Shown here one piece after another: positions 58,698-64,000 of a DNA stretch of 64,000 nt (position 1 is the stretch's first letter; every line of letters starts with the position of its first letter). Location of the stretch: positions 1,616,019 to 1,680,018 of the forward strand of contig JXTC01000020.1 of NCBI GenBank assembly GCA_002914845.1, written 5' to 3'. This stretch comes from Trema orientale. Taxonomy: Eukaryota; Streptophyta; Magnoliopsida; Rosales; Cannabaceae. The notes beneath the pieces are model-generated. The model did no database searches and was not told the DNA's origin. It was given only the letters and a program-made list of their open reading frames with translations. The translations under genes and the position numbers were made by a program.

Positions 58698-58895
58698 CCT
58701 ATCAATAAGAAACACAATGCTCATCTAATACTTGTTCTTATATAATAATATTATCATGACATTAATCAAGATAATTAAAAGAAAAGATAATTATTATGTA
58801 AAACACAATCCCACAAATAAGAAAAGATAATTCAACGTATACTTAAAAACACACTTTATTACAATTGGTATGCATGTAATTTGAAAAATAAAAAA

Positions 58896-60312
58896 TCAAC
58901 TTGTTCCCCTACGATGTCTCCATTCATTATACATTTCTTCTGCTAGATTATTTCTCCATGTACTCCACTCATCAGAAGGCTCAACACTTCTAATTATTCT
59001 GTTGGCATTTTCATATTCTTCATCGTCATTGTCACTATCACTTTCTCTCTTAATATCTGAAGGTACATTAGGATTGTCATCAGGCATCTCTCTTCTAATA
59101 AAATTGTGTAACAAGCAACATGCCAAAATTATTCGATTTGAGTCTGTATTGGATAGTATGATGGACTCCTAAGAATTGTCCATCGATTCTTAAATATACC
59201 AAAATATCTCTCAATCACATTCCTAGCAGCGGAATGCTTCATATTGTAAAATTTTTATGTACTATTAGGAGAGTTTTCATCTTCCCACTCGTTGAGGTGG
59301 TAATATGGGCCTCGATATGGTACAAGAAATCCCTTACAATTGGTATACCTAGCATCTACAAGGCAATAATTACCTAAAAAAATATGAAAAAAATTAAGTT
59401 TACTAATACGTGCAATAACACCCTACAATCTAATATCACTAAATGCATCATTTGGAATACGCAAACCATTTGTCCTACGTAATGCATCACGTAAGACTCT
59501 ACCATCAGCTACGGAGGCTTCCTATCCAGGTAATATAAATATGACTTTTATATTTTGGGAACAAACTCCTAAAACATTTATGGCTATTTTTCCTTATCAG
59601 TTACAATATTTAGGTCTCTCTATCATAGGTACTCTCACCCTAATATAAGTTCCATCTAGTGCCCCTAAACAATTCTATTATAAAATAAATGAAGGTAAGG
59701 TAAAATGAATTCTATGATTAGTAAGGTAAAATCAATTATTCAAATTGCATAATGGGTACAACTAAGGCAACTAACAAATATACCTTAAACCATTTCCATC
59801 TTTCATCATTGGAATTCTCAAGTACGAGCTTAGGTATTTTCAACAGTTGTCCATGTAGCCAAATGATCGAGTGTAATATATTATGAAAATACTTACTAAC
59901 AGTCTCTCTAGATCTTATAAATCGAAATTTGATGACTCTATTTTTTATATGATGAGTAAATATATACAAAAACATAGTCACTTGTTCATCTACTTGCAAA
60001 TACTTTGATGCTTTTAGCCCACCCTAAGTTTCACGCATTCTGTATAAATTTGTGAAAGCATGTCTATTCATCCTAAGTTAATCTAAACATGTGATATCAT
60101 TCTCTTAAACCATTTAATGCACAATTTGCCTATTGACAAATATGTCGAGCACATATAGTTGTCTTTTCAAACAATTGGATTCAATACCCTATATTATAAT
60201 TTTTTCCTATAATTTGAAATACCATTCGACTACATACATAACATTCAACTAGTGCAAGCCATAATCTCCTTCTTCTCATAATTTGTCTTTCAGCTAAACT
60301 TAAACGAGTCAT
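58896..60312 (-). pseudogene. Harbinger DDE_Tnp_4 transposase, broken
   Basis: Starts MTRLSLAERQIMRRRRLWLA at 60312. Recognisable parts follow: LQVDEQVTMFLYIFTHHIKN, ERWKWFK, an intron at about 59668-59783, then the first catalytic Asp region GALDGTYIRVRVP. Next come YTNCKGFLVPYRGPYYHLNE, the region ARNVIERYFGIFKNRW with its catalytic Glu, and the tail ACCLLHNFIRREMPDDNPNV to EWRHRRGTS. Several frameshifts and stops (for example around 59260 and 59520) disrupt it. The gene has the classic Harbinger layout with at least one intron. The domain order agrees with known PIF transposases. Confidence 0.82.
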
Positions 60313-61436
60313 TATCCTATAATCATAATAATGAAACAACATGAAACTCAATTACAATTTCAATCACACATGACTAAATCATATATTGTTTTTAAAAAAA
60401 TCCCAATTCCGCAATACAAATTATTAAACAAACATACTTTATATTCAATACAATATAAGGTTAAGCAAAGACTATATCTATATGGAAAGAACTCGTAATT
60501 ATATCCATTACTATTATGAAAATGACTCAATAATCAGCATGTTATTATTAATAAGTCCAAATTAAAAAGTTGGCTAAAAAGCTGACTAAAGCTTTGGTCG
60601 TGTATGCAACAAATACATTGAATAAAGAATGACATGATAAATAAAAACTAAAAGACAATAAAAAATTTGGCTAAAGCTTTGTGATGTATGATGCAGATAC
60701 ATTTAACAAAGAATAAAATGTTAAATAAAATTAAATCCAAATAAAAAAGTTAGCTCAACATATCACCTATTAATCGATGGAACAACTTTATGAAAGAAAG
60801 AATAAATTTCAGAAAATATATTATATTTATATGTGTATATATATATACATACACTAACTATACCATTATAACGATTATAAGATCTGATATGGTCCTTTGA
60901 AAGAAAAAAAAAATAGATCGGTTTCATTCTCAATACCCAACCAAAATCATACAATCAATTCACTCATTTCCATTATAATCATACCTAGAAAGGAAAAAAA
61001 AAAAAAAAAGAACCTTATACAGAAATAGTTGCAGAGAGTGACGAGGTCAATGACTAACTTTTTTCAGTGTCGATGAAGAACTGTCCACGGAGGAGGGTCG
61101 GTGGCGGTGAGTCCACAATGAAGGGTCGGCTGTGGCACGTTCCTGGAGGAGTGTTGGTGGCAGAGCTCATATGGATGGTGAAATGGTATTCTAGGTTTTT
61201 TCTTTGTTAGAGCTCTATGAAGTCGTAGAAGTAAAGGAGCTAATTGGGAAAAATAAAAAGGGTTCAATGGAATTATAGTGTCTTCTAGCATATTCCACCG
61301 AAAGTTAGATGGAATAGAATTCCATTAAATTTCTTTCAATTGAAAAGGCTTTCGCTACTTGGCTTTCTAACCAAACATTAGAATTGGACTTTTTTGTAAT
61401 CCTTTCCTTTCCTTTACCTCCAACCAAATGGGCCAC

Positions 61437-62710
61437 AGTCTAGTCCAATCCAATCTGACGTACCAAATGAGTCGTATATATATATATATATATATATATG
61501 TCACATATTAGTGTAAATTTTTTATACAAATTATTGGTGTCCATATTGATATTGAGATAAACGAGTTAAATTCATTCTAGTTTCTTAATTTAATTAATTT
61601 GTAATTAACACATTATGAACATATGATCTCCATACTAAAAAAGCTACTTCTTTTTGTTTCCCCTCTTAAAACACACTCAATCTCGTGCTAAAAAGTCTGC
61701 AACTACTGTCAATTTTCTTTCTTTATGCATGTATAATTTAGGCTCCGTTTAGGATTGCTTCTAGATTCTACTTTTAACTTTTAAAAGAGGATAGAGAAAA
61801 GAGAGAGAGAGAGAGTGAGGCATTTGGTAAGTTACTGGTTTTGGCCAGCAGATTTTAAGTGTTATTGTGTAACTATTATTTTAAATAAAATTTAAAAAGC
61901 ATGATAGAAGTTATTTTTTAAAGCTGATTCTGTTTTTTATAATATAAATTATCTAAAATAATATTTTATAGCACACAAAATCTATAGTTTACCAAATGCT
62001 AAATACTGTTTATAAACAGCATAACAATTTTGTACATTGAATTTATCAAATATCTAAACCTTTTTTCTCACAGATATTTTTTGCTTGCAGCACAACTATA
62101 AGACTATAACATAGCTACAGCACATCACATCAATACTAAACTGGCCCTTAATTCTATTGTATTCTTCGAGTAGCTGGTTTCCATATTATTAGATAAGGTC
62201 CGAAGAAGTAAGATTTCAAGTTTCATGATGGAATGGATGACCATATGAAGTCCATATCCTTTTTCTCGCTCACATATTGATTATGCTCATAGTGAAGATT
62301 GATAAGGCATATTAACGCACGTGTTAATTTCTACATTATCCACTTGCTAATTTTTTTAGATTTATGCATATCTTCCGCGTGCAATTTTACGTTTAGCCAG
62401 CATGATTTGACTTGCATACTCGAAAGGAATATTCCCTTTCATTTAAAACTCAAAGACTTGCAAGCTGCCAAGGCGTTCAGCCAGAACTTACAATGATTGC
62501 TAGATTAGTTTTTTTATTTATAATTGGCGCCATGAGAACAAGATTTGCCTCCATTATAGTACTTAACTATGATACAGGGGGGCTATAGTGTCACATTGAC
62601 ACCCCTATTTGATATTTAAGCACTCTTATTATAATAAAAAGACTAAATAAGATTCCTCCAAAAAAAAAAAAAAAAACTAAATAGGACAAAATGAAAAATT
62701 AAAAGCATAC
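61437..62710. other. Intergenic DNA with a small Harbinger-type MITE
   Basis: AT-rich; TA microsatellite at 61476-61499. It holds the MITE at 61741-62147. The plus-strand frame at 62299-62496 has no family motif. Nothing else is supported. Confidence 0.5.
61741..62147. mobile_element. PIF/Harbinger-type MITE with TTA target duplication
   Basis: A 407-bp element. Left end GGCTCCGTTTAGGATTGCTT; right end read inward GGGCCAGTTTAGTATTGATG. Exact TTA at 61738-61740 and 62148-62150. There is no coding region. A GA microsatellite (61800-61820) lies inside. Confidence 0.72.
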
Positions 62711-62726
62711 ACTAAAGCCTCTAGTT

Positions 62727-62882
62727 TTTTTAGTTTTTTTTTTTTTCTTGATAATAAAAAGAAAGGCAGGGCGACCAACATAGCCAACTTTTTTTAGCAT
62801 GACCATAAGAGGTGCAGGTTCGAACCCACGACATTCAGCTTTCAGGATAACAACGTTGCCACTAGGCTACCTGTTCGGTAGT
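62727..62882 (-). mobile_element. tRNA-derived SINE with 16-bp target duplication
   Basis: On the minus strand the element reads ACCGAACAGGTAGCCTAGTG, with box A-like TAGCCTAGTGGCAACG and box B-like GGTTCGAACCTGC, ending in an A-rich tail (T tract on the plus strand). Flanking repeats are ACTAAAGCCTCTAGTT (62711-62726) and ACTAAAGTCTCTAGTT (62883-62898), a 16-bp duplication with one mismatch. It is a third SINE family, different from those at 23734 and 37827. Confidence 0.85.
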
Positions 62883-62898
62883 ACTAAAGTCTCTAGTT

Positions 62899-64000
62899 AT
62901 TTCCATTATCTCACATCTCTGTAGACACTTTTCCAGTTCTTGGCCTCCTATAGCACCAACTCTCTTACTTTGTTTTTATTCTTTCCTGGATTTATTTAGT
63001 ATTTTTTTTCCTCTAATCTTTCTAACTTTCTATATAATTTCTTTTTTGCTATTTTTTCTGGATTTTCAGAACTATGTTAGTAAGATCATACGACCAAAGC
63101 AAGCATTTTAAACAAAATGAAAGAAATAACCTAAAAAAGCAAGCATAAAGAAGAAAGGAAAAGCAATATATAGACGAATTTTAATTTAATATAAGATCGG
63201 GGAATAAAGTTTGATTTATGTTATAGTACTGTATGTGAATATCTTTTAGACCCTTTTTAAACAAATGAAAATTCAAAATAAAAAGAAAATCATTGTCGCA
63301 ATCAATTTTGCATCCTGCTATAGCTTATTGAACTTGCGATGATTTATTGTATTTTTTTTTTGGATCAGTATGTTTGGGGTGAGAGGATGGATTGCACGCA
63401 CTTATTATATAATCTAATATAGTTTTCATTTAACTTTTTTTTTTATAAAAAAGTTTCAGATAGATGTCCTCTATTTGGTCTTTTTCTAAAATTATGGGGT
63501 GCCTTTATCTGAATTGGGTGCAGTAAAATCCCCTATGATATAATTCTAATTTATATACGATGCCATGCAGTACTTGGAAGAGGCAGCTCAAATTTAGTTA
63601 CTTTTCCATGAACAAATAATATTGTGCCTCTAATTAACTATGTTGCCATGCAGTGTAACATCTCCCACAACATATATTTTAGTACTTGATATCTCTCCTA
63701 ATTTTAACTTCATAATATCTTTTTTTATCATATATAGTCTATCCAACCAACCAGACCTAATTTTGACCGTTAGATTTAAATTTAACGATTACAAAAATAA
63801 ATATCATTATTTAATTCGTATCAGAATTCATTCTAACGTAATTAATTATAACTAAGTTAAAAATAATTTCTCATAAAAAAAATCGCCATTGTACTCATTC
63901 CAATAAATAATTAGTATAAAGTTCATAAAAAAAAAAATCGCCATTGTACTCATTCCAATAAATAATTAGTATAAAGTTCATAAAAAGGCAATTTAACCAC
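62899..64000. other. AT-rich intergenic DNA to the window end
   Basis: No gene is supported; the frame at 63640-63855 has no known motif. The last 150 bp hold an exact 54-bp-period tandem duplication (63871-63980). Confidence 0.55.
63871..63980. repeat. Exact tandem duplication, 54-bp period
   Basis: The unit AATCGCCATTGTACTCATTC, then CAATAAATAATTAGTATAAAG, then TTCATAAAAA occurs twice in direct order. The AATCGCC starts are at 63881 and 63935. Copies are identical except for the A-run length, which indicates a recent duplication or replication slippage. Confidence 0.9.

Larger units (their letters stand above)
57013..61436 (-). mobile_element. PIF/Harbinger element, copy 2, uninterrupted but mutated
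   Basis: Left end GGGCCCGTTTGGTTACAG; right end read inward GTGGCCCATTTGGTTGGAGG. Internally there are GGTAATGGTAATG repeats at the left and CATTCC-like and TTTCCTTTCC repeats at the right. It holds minus-strand remains of both Harbinger genes, the Myb-like protein (57683-58697) and the DDE transposase (58896-60312), in the same order as copy 1. A CTA trinucleotide occurs near both ends, but the exact target duplication is unresolved. The boundaries may be off by a few bases. Confidence 0.8.

Noticed and set aside
56514-61478. Older MITE enclosing Harbinger copy 2
   Set aside because: The GGCCCCGTTTAGGCGG end at 56514 and the possible partner near 61470 match only loosely and no target duplication was found.
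62770-62880. tRNA gene on the minus strand
   Set aside because: The TTCGAA box is present, but there is no cloverleaf and flanking duplications mark a SINE.

Overview
The window is nuclear DNA from a flowering plant, almost certainly a eudicot. Genes are split by GT-AG introns, intergenic DNA is very AT-rich, and transposon remnants of at least six kinds fill the gaps. The encoded proteins resemble Arabidopsis single-copy genes closely enough to reconstruct exon by exon. The species cannot be read from the sequence. No bacterial operon, CRISPR array, virus or organelle insertion was seen.

Genes, left to right: (1) 886-3430 (-), chloroplast YbaB/EbfC-type nucleoid-associated protein (STIC2-like), 7 exons; (2) 6792-8172 (-), C1D/LRP1 exosome-cofactor protein, 5 exons; (3) 13997-17344 (+), intronless 1115-aa PPR protein, PGR3-like; (4) 18272-19512 (-), unrecognised 174-aa coiled-coil/basic protein, 4 exons, convergent with PGR3; (5) 29479-30619 (+), plastid-type NTF2/SnoaL-fold protein, 5 exons; (6) 30759-30830 (-), tRNA-Pro(TGG); (7) 32067-34235 (-), intronless PLS-class PPR protein (At1g71490-like); (8) 35388-40661 (+), ABHD11-like alpha/beta hydrolase, 13 exons, divergent from gene 7 across a 1.15-kb spacer; (9) 46502-49188 (-), DUF506/PDDEXK-like protein, 3 exons. 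All exon joins keep frame. Genes 1, 3, 5 and probably 8 are plastid-directed. Genes 5 and 7 keep the neighbour relationship of Arabidopsis At1g71480 and At1g71490.

The spaces between genes are mostly mobile DNA. The clearest structure is a nested stack at 20779-29007: a PIF/Harbinger element with TTA target duplications holds a 4.7-kb Tekay-like solo LTR (TAAAG duplications), which itself holds a second 1472-bp solo LTR (AGGAC duplications) and a tRNA-derived SINE with an 18-bp duplication. A second, uninterrupted Harbinger copy at about 57013-61436 shows that the first LTR landed in a transposase intron. Several Mutator-type non-autonomous elements have 9-bp duplications (185-325, 8399-9826, 11612-12370, 12068-12239, 49481-49987, 50647-51970). 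There is one hAT element (45122-45986) packed with GGCCC motifs, two more SINEs (one in an intron of the hydrolase gene), and a 2-kb field of minisatellites (about 54.0-56.0 kb).

The genes are unrelated housekeeping or chloroplast-biogenesis genes and form no operon-like system. I found no convincing new multi-gene system. The most informative novelty is the dated order of transposon insertions, the Mutator-type element carrying foreign GC-richer DNA, and the unrecognised conserved-looking gene 4.
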